Notes under the pieces: model-generated
The model's input: the letters and a program-made list of their open reading frames with translations, nothing else
What the model was told of the DNA's origin: nothing
The model's database searches: none
Made by a program: the position numbers and the translations under genes
Part shown: positions 18,364-25,224 of the stretch, in pieces
How positions within the stretch are numbered: the first letter of the stretch is position 1
Layout: every line of letters starts with the position of its first letter
Assembly: GCF_000455205.1 (NCBI RefSeq)
Contig: NZ_AUWQ01000024.1
Span: 1-33,974, forward strand
Source: Mycobacterium sp. UM_CSW
GTDB lineage: Bacteria > Actinomycetota > Actinomycetes > Mycobacteriales > Mycobacteriaceae
Direction: 5' to 3'
Length of the DNA stretch: 33,974 bases

Positions 18364-19134
18364 ATGTCGGACACCATGACGGGCCAAACGAGCGCCGAGC
18401 GCGCCACCGCGCTGCTCGAACTGCACCGGCCGGGCGACCCGGTGATCCTGCCGACGGTGTGGGACGCGTGGTCGGCCCGCCTGGCGGTGGACGCCGGATT
18501 CGCCGCGTTGACCGTGGGCAGTCACCCGCTCGCCGACTCGATCGGCAAGCCCGACAACGAGGGCATGGCATTCGACGACGTGCTGACCCGGGTCGCCCAG
18601 ATCACCGCCGCGGTCGACGTTCCGGTGTCCGTGGACGTCGAGTCGGGGTATGGGGAGTCGCCGACGCGCCTGATCGAGGGCCTGCTGGGGGTGGGCGCCG
18701 TCGGGCTGAACATCGAGGACACCGTGCACTCGGAGGGCAAGCGGTTGCGGTCCGCCGGCGAGCACGCGGAACTGGTGGGGGCGCTGCGCTCGGCAGCCGA
18801 CGCGGCGGGAGTGCACGTCGTGATCAACGCGCGCACCGACCTGTTCCTGCGGCGCGACGGTGACGACGCCGACCGCGTCGAACGGGCGGTGGCGCGGCTC
18901 ACCGAGGCCGCCGCCGCGGGTGCCGACGTCCTGTACCCGGTGGGCCGCCACGACCCGGAAACGTTGCGGCGCTTGGCCGCCGAGTTGCCGCTGCCGATCA
19001 ACGCGATCGCGCTGCCCGATCAGGACGACCCGGCGTCGTTCGGCCCGCTCGGGGTCGCCCGAGTCAGCTTCGGCCCGTTCCTGCAGGCCGCACTGGCGGC
19101 CCGGGCCAAGGAGCTGCTGGCCCGCTGGGGCTGA
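18364..19134 (+). CDS. Isocitrate lyase / PEP mutase superfamily enzyme
   Basis: A 256-residue TIM-barrel protein of the isocitrate lyase/PEP mutase family, the small single-domain kind resembling Rv1998c and oxaloacetate decarboxylase-like enzymes. Conserved elements are PTVWDAWSARL near residue 30, the metal motif VDVESGYGES, VGLNIEDT, and VINARTD. The KKCGH catalytic loop of true isocitrate lyases is absent, so it is not a glyoxylate-cycle lyase. The exact substrate (a 2-oxo acid or phosphonate) cannot be told. ATG at 18364 is used; ATG at 18376 is an alternative. It is divergent from the Rv0250c-like gene and convergent with hsp20. Confidence 0.85.
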   Translation: MSDTMTGQTSAERATALLELHRPGDPVILPTVWDAWSARLAVDAGFAALTVGSHPLADSIGKPDNEGMAFDDVLTRVAQITAAVDVPVSVDVESGYGESPTRLIEGLLGVGAVGLNIEDTVHSEGKRLRSAGEHAELVGALRSAADAAGVHVVINARTDLFLRRDGDDADRVERAVARLTEAAAAGADVLYPVGRHDPETLRRLAAELPLPINAIALPDQDDPASFGPLGVARVSFGPFLQAALAARAKELLARWG

Positions 19135-19142
19135 ACGCGAGA

Positions 19143-19190
19143 AGACGCAAAAGCCCCCGATACGCCTTGCGCGCGTGGGCTTTTGCGTCT
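19143..19190. terminator. Bidirectional terminator hairpin between convergent genes
   Basis: AGACGCAAAAGCCC (19143-19156) pairs perfectly over 14 bp with GGGCTTTTGCGTCT (19177-19190). The internal AAAA/TTTT gives each strand a short T-run within the stem. It ends both the PEP mutase-like gene and the hsp20 gene. Confidence 0.8.
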
Positions 19191-19200
19191 GGTCGCGGAG

Positions 19201-19641
19201 TTACTTCGTGATCGCGATGCGCTGCGGCTGGGTTCCCGCGTACGCACCGGCGACCCGCACGGTCAGCACGCCGGCGTCGTACGAGGCGGTGACGGCCTCG
19301 CCGGTGACGTGCGCGGGCAGCTGGAACGACCGGCGGAAGGACCCGTAACGGATCTCGCGCAGGGTGCGGCCGTTCTGCTCCTCCGCGTGCTCGTCGCGGT
19401 GTTCGCCGTGGACGACCAGGCGACCGTTCTCGACCTCTACGTTGACATCCTTCTCGACGTCAACACCCGGCAGTTCCAGGCGCAGTACCGCGTCGTCGCC
19501 ATCCTTGACGATCTCGGCGGCCGGGGTGAAACCGCTGTTCACCGGCTTGAACCAGTCCGTTGCCGCGGCGGGGCCGAAGAAGTCGCGCAACCAGCGGTCG
19601 GTGTCCCAGGCCGGTCGCGACCACAATGCGAGGTTGCTCAT
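19201..19641 (-). CDS. hsp: Hsp20/alpha-crystallin small heat-shock protein (Acr2)
   Basis: A 146-residue ATP-independent chaperone that binds unfolding proteins, close to Rv0251c (Acr2/HrpA). The alpha-crystallin domain covers about 45-140, with AAEIVKDGDDAVLRLELPGVD, the IRYGSFRRSFQLP segment and the SYDAGVLTVRV beta strand; the C-terminal I-x-I/V element is QRIAITK. ATG at 19641 is chosen over upstream in-frame starts because AAGGAG lies 7 bases before it and it begins MSNLALWSRP as in Acr2. It is somewhat shorter than the 159 residues of the M. tuberculosis protein; the loss is in the loop after VEVENGRLV. Its promoter shows an HspR-type repeat and a SigE/SigH-like promoter. Confidence 0.95.
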   Translation of the reverse strand: MSNLALWSRPAWDTDRWLRDFFGPAAATDWFKPVNSGFTPAAEIVKDGDDAVLRLELPGVDVEKDVNVEVENGRLVVHGEHRDEHAEEQNGRTLREIRYGSFRRSFQLPAHVTGEAVTASYDAGVLTVRVAGAYAGTQPQRIAITK

Positions 19642-19708
19642 GGGGATCTCCTTATGCTTCATTGTGAGTTTGCTGTGACCGGCGCCTTGCCGGCCGGCTA
19701 TTTCTACA

Positions 19709-19735
19709 AACATGAGTCGACCACGCTAAAGTTCC
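19709..19735 (-). promoter_or_regulatory. SigE/SigH-like promoter with overlapping HspR (HAIR) repeat
   Basis: On the minus strand GGAAC (19735-19731) is followed after 19 bases by GTT (19711-19709), the ECF sigma pattern of SigE/SigH. Inside the spacer lies CTTTAGC-N7-ACTCATG (19731-19711), an 11 of 14 match to the HspR box CTTGAGT-N7-ACTCAAG with the exact 7-base spacing. M. tuberculosis acr2 is known to be controlled by HspR, SigE and SigH. Confidence 0.65.
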
Positions 19736-19843
19736 ACTCGGGCGTTCGCCGCCAGCGAACAGCTTCACAGCCGTCGTTGTGAGGTGTGAGCACGCCGTCA
19801 TGTGGGTGTCACATTGGGCGATTCCAAGTTAATTTCCCGCCCC

Positions 19844-19849
19844 TACCCT
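19844..19849 (+). promoter_or_regulatory. -10 element for leaderless nirB transcript
   Basis: TACCCT fits the TANNNT pattern and ends 6 bases before the nirB ATG at 19856. Transcription would therefore begin at or next to the start codon. No Shine-Dalgarno precedes this ATG, which agrees with leaderless translation. Confidence 0.5.
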
Positions 19850-19855
19850 CATGGC

Positions 19856-22420
19856 ATGGCCCAATCCGAAAACTGGTGCGCGGACAGTGCTGCGCGTCAC
19901 GTCATAGTGGTCGGGCACGGCATGGTCGGCCATCGGCTAATCGAGGCGCTCCGAGCCCGCGACACCGAAGGGCGTTGGAGCATCACGGTTTTGGCGGAGG
20001 AGGCCGATGCGGCGTATGACCGTGTCGGCTTGACCTCCTACACCGAGAGCTGGGACCGTCAACTGCTGGCGCTGCCGGGCAACGACTACGCCGGCGACGA
20101 CCGGGTCCGGCTGCTGCTGAACGCCCGCGTCACCGAAATCGACCGCGACACAAAGACCGTGGTGACCGCCGACGGTCACCGGCACGGCTACGACGCCCTG
20201 GTGCTGGCCACCGGGTCCTACGCCTTCGTCCCGCCGGTGCCCGGTCACGACCTGCCGCAGTGCCACGTCTACCGCACGCTCGACGACCTCGACGCCATCC
20301 GCGCCGACGCCCAGCGGACGCTGCAGGCCGGCCACGCGACCGCGGGGGTCGTCATCGGCGGCGGACTGCTGGGGCTGGAGGCCGCTAATGCGCTGCGCCA
20401 GTTCGGGTTGCAGACCCACGTCGTCGAGATGATGCCGCGGTTGATGGCCCAGCAGATCGACGAGGCCGGCGGCGCGCTGCTGGCCCGCATGGTCACCGAA
20501 CTCGGCATCGCCGTGCACGTGGGGACGGGCACGGAGTCGATCGAGGCCGTCGCGCATCCGGACGGCTCGACGTCGGCACGGGTGTGCCTGACCGACGGCG
20601 AGCTGATCGATGCCGGCGTGGTGATCTTCGCGGCCGGCATCCGGCCGCGCGACGAGCTGGCGGCGGCCGCCGGGCTGGAGCGTGCCGAGCGGGGCGGCGT
20701 GCTCACCGATTTATCGTGCCGGACAAGCGATCCCGACATCTACGCCATCGGCGAGGTCGCGGCGATCGGGGGCCGGTGCTACGGCCTGGTCGGGCCCGGC
20801 TACACCTCCGCCGAAGTGGTGGCGGATCGGCTGCTTGGCGGCGCCGCGGAGTTCGGCGAAGCGGACATGTCGACGAAGCTCAAGCTGCTCGGCGTCGACG
20901 TCGCCAGCTTCGGCGACGCGATGGGGGCGACCGAGAACTGCCTCGAGGTCGCCATCAACGACGCGGTGAACCGGACCTACGCCAAGCTGGTGCTCTCCGA
21001 CGACGCCAAGACCCTGCTCGGCGGGGTGCTGGTGGGCGATGCCTCGACGTACGGGGTGCTGCGGCCGATGGTCGGCAGCGAGTTGCCGGGCGATCCGCTG
21101 GCGTTGATCGCGCCGGCCACCGCCGACGGCGCGACGGGCCTGGGCGTTGGGGCGCTGCCGGATTCGGCGCAGATCTGCTCATGCAACAACGTCACCAAGG
21201 GCGAGCTGAAGGGCGCGATCGCCGGCGGTTGCGCCGACGTGCCCGCGCTCAAGTCGTGCACGGCGGCGGGCACCTCGTGCGGGTCGTGCGTGCCGCTGCT
21301 GAAGCAGCTGCTGGAAGCCGAGGGCGTGGAACAGTCCAAGGCGCTGTGTGAGCACTTCAGCCAGTCGCGGGCGGAGCTTTTCGAGATCATCACCGCCACC
21401 GAAATCCGGACGTTCTCGGGCCTGCTGGAGCGCTTCGGCCGCGGAAAGGGTTGCGATATCTGCAAACCGGTGGTCGCCTCGATCCTGGCGTCCACCGGCT
21501 CGGAGCACATCCTGGAGGGCGAGCAGGCCTCGCTGCAGGATTCCAACGACCACTTCCTGGCCAACATTCAAAAGAACGGCAGCTACTCGGTGGTCCCGCG
21601 GGTCCCCGGCGGTGACATCAAGCCGGAGCACCTGATCCTGATCGGCCAGATCGCGCAGGACTTCGGTCTTTACACCAAGATCACCGGCGGGCAGCGGATC
21701 GACCTTTTCGGCGCGCGCGTGGATCAGCTGCCGCAGATCTGGAAGCGGCTGGTCGACGGCGGCATGGAGTCCGGGCATGCCTACGGCAAGGCCTTGCGCA
21801 CCGTGAAGAGCTGCGTGGGCAGCGACTGGTGCCGCTACGGCCAGCAGGATTCGGTGCAGCTGGCCATCGACCTGGAGCTTCGCTACCGGGGGCTGCGCGC
21901 GCCGCACAAGATCAAGCTCGGCGTCTCCGGATGCGCGCGCGAGTGCGCCGAGGCGCGCAGCAAGGACGTGGGCGTCATCGCCACCGAGAAGGGGTGGAAC
22001 CTCTACGTCGGCGGCAACGGCGGCATGACGCCCAAGCACGCTCAGCTGCTGGCCAGCGATTTGGACACCGAGACGCTGGTCCGTTACATCGACCGGTTCC
22101 TCATGTACTACATCCGGACGGCCGATCGGCTGCAGCGCACCGCGCCGTGGGTCGAATCGCTGGACGGCGGCCTGGATCACGTGCGCGAGGTCGTGTGCGA
22201 CGACTCCCTGGGCCTGGCCCAGGAATTCGAGGCCGCAATGGAGCGGCATGTGCAGAACTACAAGTGCGAATGGAAGGGCGTGCTGGAGGACCCGGACAAG
22301 CTGTCGCGGTTCGTTTCCTTCGTCAACGCCCCCGACGCCGTCGACTCGACGGTGACCTTCACCGAGCGCGCCGGGCGCAAAGTGCCTGTGCCCATTGGCA
22401 TGCCGCGGGTTCGGTCGTAA
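19856..22420 (+). CDS. nirB: NirB, assimilatory NADH-nitrite reductase large subunit
   Basis: An 854-residue cytosolic nitrite reductase that reduces nitrite to ammonium with NADH. Domain order: FAD/NAD(P)H-binding oxidoreductase (VIVVGHGMVG at 16-25, a second nucleotide motif VVIGGGLLGLEAAN), a BFD-like [2Fe-2S] domain with C441 and C443 (ICSCNNVTKGEL, then TSCGSC), then the nitrite/sulfite reductase half with the siroheme-[4Fe-4S] ligands C653, C659, C693 and C697 (KSCVGSDWC and GVSGCARECAEA). ATG at 19856 is preferred to GTG at 19802 for length (Rv0252 is 853) and because a -10 lies 6 bases upstream. It is followed by nirD after 13 bases and is divergent from hsp20. Confidence 0.96.
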   Translation: MAQSENWCADSAARHVIVVGHGMVGHRLIEALRARDTEGRWSITVLAEEADAAYDRVGLTSYTESWDRQLLALPGNDYAGDDRVRLLLNARVTEIDRDTKTVVTADGHRHGYDALVLATGSYAFVPPVPGHDLPQCHVYRTLDDLDAIRADAQRTLQAGHATAGVVIGGGLLGLEAANALRQFGLQTHVVEMMPRLMAQQIDEAGGALLARMVTELGIAVHVGTGTESIEAVAHPDGSTSARVCLTDGELIDAGVVIFAAGIRPRDELAAAAGLERAERGGVLTDLSCRTSDPDIYAIGEVAAIGGRCYGLVGPGYTSAEVVADRLLGGAAEFGEADMSTKLKLLGVDVASFGDAMGATENCLEVAINDAVNRTYAKLVLSDDAKTLLGGVLVGDASTYGVLRPMVGSELPGDPLALIAPATADGATGLGVGALPDSAQICSCNNVTKGELKGAIAGGCADVPALKSCTAAGTSCGSCVPLLKQLLEAEGVEQSKALCEHFSQSRAELFEIITATEIRTFSGLLERFGRGKGCDICKPVVASILASTGSEHILEGEQASLQDSNDHFLANIQKNGSYSVVPRVPGGDIKPEHLILIGQIAQDFGLYTKITGGQRIDLFGARVDQLPQIWKRLVDGGMESGHAYGKALRTVKSCVGSDWCRYGQQDSVQLAIDLELRYRGLRAPHKIKLGVSGCARECAEARSKDVGVIATEKGWNLYVGGNGGMTPKHAQLLASDLDTETLVRYIDRFLMYYIRTADRLQRTAPWVESLDGGLDHVREVVCDDSLGLAQEFEAAMERHVQNYKCEWKGVLEDPDKLSRFVSFVNAPDAVDSTVTFTERAGRKVPVPIGMPRVRS

Positions 22421-22433
22421 TCAAGGAGACGCG

Positions 22434-22799
22434 ATGACACTTCTCAACGACGCTCAAGACATTCAGGTGTGGACCACCGCCTGCCCCTACGACAGCCTGA
22501 TTCCCGGTCGTGGCGTCGGGGTCCTCCTCGACGACGGTTCGCAGGCGGCGTTGTTCCGGCTGGACGACGGCTCGGTGCACGCGGTCGGAAATGTCGACCC
22601 GTTCTCCGGCGCCGCCGTGCTTTCGCGCGGCATCGTCGGCGACCGCGGCGGCCGTGCCACCGTCCAATCACCCATCCTCAAGCAGGCTTTCGCGCTCGAG
22701 GACGGCTCCTGCCTGGACGATCCGCGGGTGTCTGTGCCGGTTTACCCGGCGCGCGTCACCCCCGAGGGGCACATCCAGATCGGCCGGACCGCCGCCTAG
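22434..22799 (+). CDS. nirD: NirD, nitrite reductase small subunit
   Basis: A 121-residue small subunit of NADH-nitrite reductase with a Rieske-like beta fold. It begins MTLLNDAQDIQVWTTACPYD and lacks the paired CxH/CxxH ligands of true Rieske proteins, as expected for NirD. AAGGAG lies 5 bases before ATG 22434, and the sequence matches Rv0253 throughout (VGVLLDDGSQ, NVDPFSGAAV, VYPARVTPEG). It is co-transcribed with nirB. Its stop overlaps the stop of the convergent next gene in a shared CTAG. Confidence 0.95.
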   Translation: MTLLNDAQDIQVWTTACPYDSLIPGRGVGVLLDDGSQAALFRLDDGSVHAVGNVDPFSGAAVLSRGIVGDRGGRATVQSPILKQAFALEDGSCLDDPRVSVPVYPARVTPEGHIQIGRTAA

Positions 22800-23245
22800 C
22801 CGATATCGCCCACGAGATAGCGCTGCATCGTCGGGCCGATCGCGTCGACGAGTGCCTCCACCGACATCGAGTGCAGCGGTTCGGAGCGCACCCCGTAGCG
22901 CATGATGCCGAGACCCACCAACTGAGAGGCGCATAGGGACGCCCGCACCGCGACCTTGTCGGCCCCGAGGATTTTCAGCAGCGGGCCGAAGACCGGGCCG
23001 ATGAACATGCCCTGCACGATTTCGGCGGTCTTGGCCAGTCCGGTGGACGCGATCGCGCTGGCCGCGAAGGGGCCGCCGCCGGCCGCGTCCCAGGTGGTGA
23101 TCAGCATGTACAACGTCCGGCGGCCAGCCTGGTTGACACCGCCGGTGACGATCCGGTCGATGAACTCCGGTGTGCCGAAGGGCAACCGCAGCATCTTTGC
23201 CACCGGGTCAAGCAGCCCACGCGATGGCTCTTCGCGACGCGGCAT
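22796..23245 (-). CDS. TetR-type C-terminal domain protein without DNA-binding domain (Rv0258c-like)
   Basis: A 149-residue protein that matches the effector-binding half of TetR regulators (TetR_C_16-like). LLDPVAKMLRLPFGTPEFIDRI corresponds to the first helix after the DNA-binding part, and ASLCASQLVGLGIMRYGV with LVDAIGPTMQRYLVG is the typical C-terminal end. The roughly 60-residue helix-turn-helix is missing. Only 31 bases separate its ATG from the upstream CbiX gene, and the frame upstream of the ATG does not encode one. Rv0258c, as remembered, has the same form, so this is an established state and not a fresh deletion. It may bind a ligand, or heterodimerise with a full regulator. Function is unknown. 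Confidence 0.75.
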   Translation of the reverse strand: MPRREEPSRGLLDPVAKMLRLPFGTPEFIDRIVTGGVNQAGRRTLYMLITTWDAAGGGPFAASAIASTGLAKTAEIVQGMFIGPVFGPLLKILGADKVAVRASLCASQLVGLGIMRYGVRSEPLHSMSVEALVDAIGPTMQRYLVGDIG

Positions 23246-23276
23246 GGTGCCAGGATCGTCGGTATGCGAGCAAAGA

Positions 23277-24005
23277 TCAAGCGTGATTCGAAAGTGCGTG
23301 CGGCGCTTGGGTTCGCCGCCTCGGAAGTCCGGGCGCCGCGCGGCGGAAGCGGTTCGCGATCAGGCGCGCCAGGCCGGGATGGGTGCCCAGCGGTTGGGTG
23401 ACCACGTCGGCGCCGCTGGCCCGCAGGCGCTGTTGGAACAGGCCGTCGGCCAGTAGGTAGGAGGCGACGACGACGCGAGTCGCGCCGTCGCGGCGGGCGG
23501 CGGCGACCGCGTCGGCCACGGACGGATCGCCGGTGGCCGCGAATCCGAGCCGCACCCGCGATCCCACCAGCGCCGACAACGTGGTCGCGGTCACGTGCAG
23601 GTCGGCTCGCGCCCGTTCGTCGGTGGTGCCGGCCGCCGCAAGGATCACCGAATCACCCAGGCGCCAACCGGATTCCGTCAGCTGGTCGGCGACTATCCGC
23701 GCGATATCCCCACTCGGGCCGAGCGCGGGCGCGACGGTCACGTTCGGGTGGCGGCTGGCCGCCACGTGGGCGGGCACGTCGGTGCGCACGTGATATCCGC
23801 GCGACAAGAAGGCCGGGACCACGACGGCCGGGCGGCCGGTGGCCGCCGCCCGCGACAGCACCTCGCCGGGCGTCGGGCCCAACACGTCGACGAACGCGAC
23901 CTGCACCCGGCGGTCGAGCAGCGCGCTCACCTGCGCTGCGAGGTCTCCGATCATCGCGACGCCGCCCGGCCTGCGGGTGCCGTGCGCGGCCAGGATCAGC
24001 TCCAT
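23277..24005 (-). CDS. CbiX-like sirohydrochlorin chelatase (Rv0259c-like)
   Basis: A 242-residue protein made of two CbiX/SirB-type chelatase halves. The first has LILAAHGTRRPGG (His at 8) and VVVPAFLSRGYHVRTDVPAH; the second has DSVILAAAGTTDERA and VVVASYLLADGLFQQRL. Such enzymes insert Fe2+ or Co2+ into sirohydrochlorin. In this neighbourhood, beside the siroheme enzyme NirB, iron insertion for siroheme is the likely job. The start ATG 24005 overlaps the nnaR stop by ten bases, so the two are coupled in one operon. Metal specificity cannot be decided from sequence. Confidence 0.85.
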   Translation of the reverse strand: MELILAAHGTRRPGGVAMIGDLAAQVSALLDRRVQVAFVDVLGPTPGEVLSRAAATGRPAVVVPAFLSRGYHVRTDVPAHVAASRHPNVTVAPALGPSGDIARIVADQLTESGWRLGDSVILAAAGTTDERARADLHVTATTLSALVGSRVRLGFAATGDPSVADAVAAARRDGATRVVVASYLLADGLFQQRLRASGADVVTQPLGTHPGLARLIANRFRRAAPGLPRRRTQAPHALSNHA

Positions 24006-25147
24006 TCGGCGCCGCCCGGAGGGTCGATGGCGAGCCGGTAACCCCGCTTGACCACCGTCGCGATGATGTTCTTGTCGCCCAAGGCCGTTCGCAGCCGGAG
24101 CACGGCCGTGTCGACGGCGTGCGGATCGTTGCTGCTGCCGGGAAGCACCCGCAACAGCTCGGAACGCGCGACGACGTCGCCGGGCCGTTGCGCCAGCGCG
24201 CGCAGCACCGACATCCCCGACGGCGACAGCAGCTTGATGTCACCGTCCACCAGCACGCACGTTCCGCGGATGTCGATCGTGTGGCCGGCCACCTGCACCG
24301 TGGACGATCCCAGCAGCGGCAGCTCCTCGGCGATGTGGCGGGCCAACGCGCCCAACCGCATTCGCGCGGGCGACGAGGTGGGGACGCCTTTGCGGATCAG
24401 CGGTTTGGAGGTCACCGGGCCGACGCACATCGCGTGCACGTCGGTGCGCAGGGCGTCGAGCACCTGGTCCTCGACGGCCAGGTCGCGACTGCGTTCCAGC
24501 ACCGCCGCCGCCGCGGGCGCCGACGTGAAGGTGACGGCGTCGAACTGCCGTCGCGCGATCCCGGTCACCAGCAAATCGAAATCACCGCCCAGCGGTGTCG
24601 ACTTCCACCGGTACACCCGGATGGGGATCACCTCGGCGCCCGCGAAGCGCAGGCCGCCGATGAACTCGGGGAACGGGTCCCACGCATCGGCGGCGCCGTG
24701 CAACTGGATGGCGATGCGCAGCCCGGACACGCCTGACTCGAGCAGATACTCGAGCACCTCTTGTGAGGATTCGGACTCAGGAGACCACTCCTCGTGCAGC
24801 CCGGCGGCGCGCACCGCGCCCGTGCCTTTGGGCCCCCGCGAAACGATCCGCGTCTTCGACAACGACGCGATCAACTGGTTGGCCAGCCCCCATCCTTCGG
24901 CGGCGGCAAGCCAGCCCCGGAAGCCGATGCCGGTGTGCACCACCAGGATGTCGGGCGGTTGCGCGATCAAAGCCTCAGTGTGGCTTTGTAATTCGTCGTC
25001 TTCGGGGAGCGCGATCATGTTGATCGCGGGCGCGCTGCAGACCTCCGCGCCCTGCCTGCTCAGCAGTGCGCAGAGTTCCTCCGCGCGCCGGGATGATGTA
25101 ACCGCGACCCGGTAGCCGGCCAGCGGCGTGGACCTCGGCTGAGCCAT
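23996..25147 (-). CDS. nnaR: NnaR, HemD-fold transcription regulator of nitrite/nitrate assimilation
   Basis: A 383-residue protein with a uroporphyrinogen-III synthase-like N-terminal domain (about 10-265: GYRVAVTSSRRAEEL, VVHTGIGFRGWLAAAEGWG, DAVTFTSAPAAAAVLE) fused to a C-terminal OmpR-type winged helix (about 285-375: IDIRGTCVLVDGDIKLLSPS, DPHAVDTAVLRLRTALG, IIATVVKRGYRLAID). It corresponds to Rv0260c. Orthologues called NnaR act with GlnR to switch on nitrite and nitrate assimilation genes in Streptomyces and M. smegmatis, so it is read as a regulator and not as the haem enzyme. ATG 25147 is used; in-frame ATGs lie farther upstream but would cover a GlnR-type box. Confidence 0.88.
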   Translation of the reverse strand: MAQPRSTPLAGYRVAVTSSRRAEELCALLSRQGAEVCSAPAINMIALPEDDELQSHTEALIAQPPDILVVHTGIGFRGWLAAAEGWGLANQLIASLSKTRIVSRGPKGTGAVRAAGLHEEWSPESESSQEVLEYLLESGVSGLRIAIQLHGAADAWDPFPEFIGGLRFAGAEVIPIRVYRWKSTPLGGDFDLLVTGIARRQFDAVTFTSAPAAAAVLERSRDLAVEDQVLDALRTDVHAMCVGPVTSKPLIRKGVPTSSPARMRLGALARHIAEELPLLGSSTVQVAGHTIDIRGTCVLVDGDIKLLSPSGMSVLRALAQRPGDVVARSELLRVLPGSSNDPHAVDTAVLRLRTALGDKNIIATVVKRGYRLAIDPPGGAEWS

Positions 25148-25169
25148 AAGACCTGTGTATGCCTGCGAC

Positions 25170-25185
25170 GTTTCCGCTGCGTTAC
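25170..25185 (-). promoter_or_regulatory. GlnR-type box upstream of nnaR
   Basis: On the minus strand GTAAC (25185-25181), six bases, then GAAAC (25174-25170) match the actinobacterial GlnR pattern GTNAC-N6-GAAAC exactly. It lies 23 to 38 bases before the nnaR ATG, in the gap after narK3. GlnR and NnaR are known to act jointly on nitrogen assimilation genes. Confidence 0.6.
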
Positions 25186-25224
25186 CACGTAATTGCTGCA
25201 GCATTGCCCTTGTTGCGACTGCCA

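Noticed and set aside
19806-19826. Possible GlnR box before nirB (GTCAC followed by GATTC)
   Set aside because: The spacing is seven bases and the second half is a poor match, unlike the exact box before nnaR.
25182-25192. TTAC-CAC-GTAA as another copy of the TetR palindrome
   Set aside because: The arms are spaced three bases apart and not six, and the bases are explained by the GlnR-type box.
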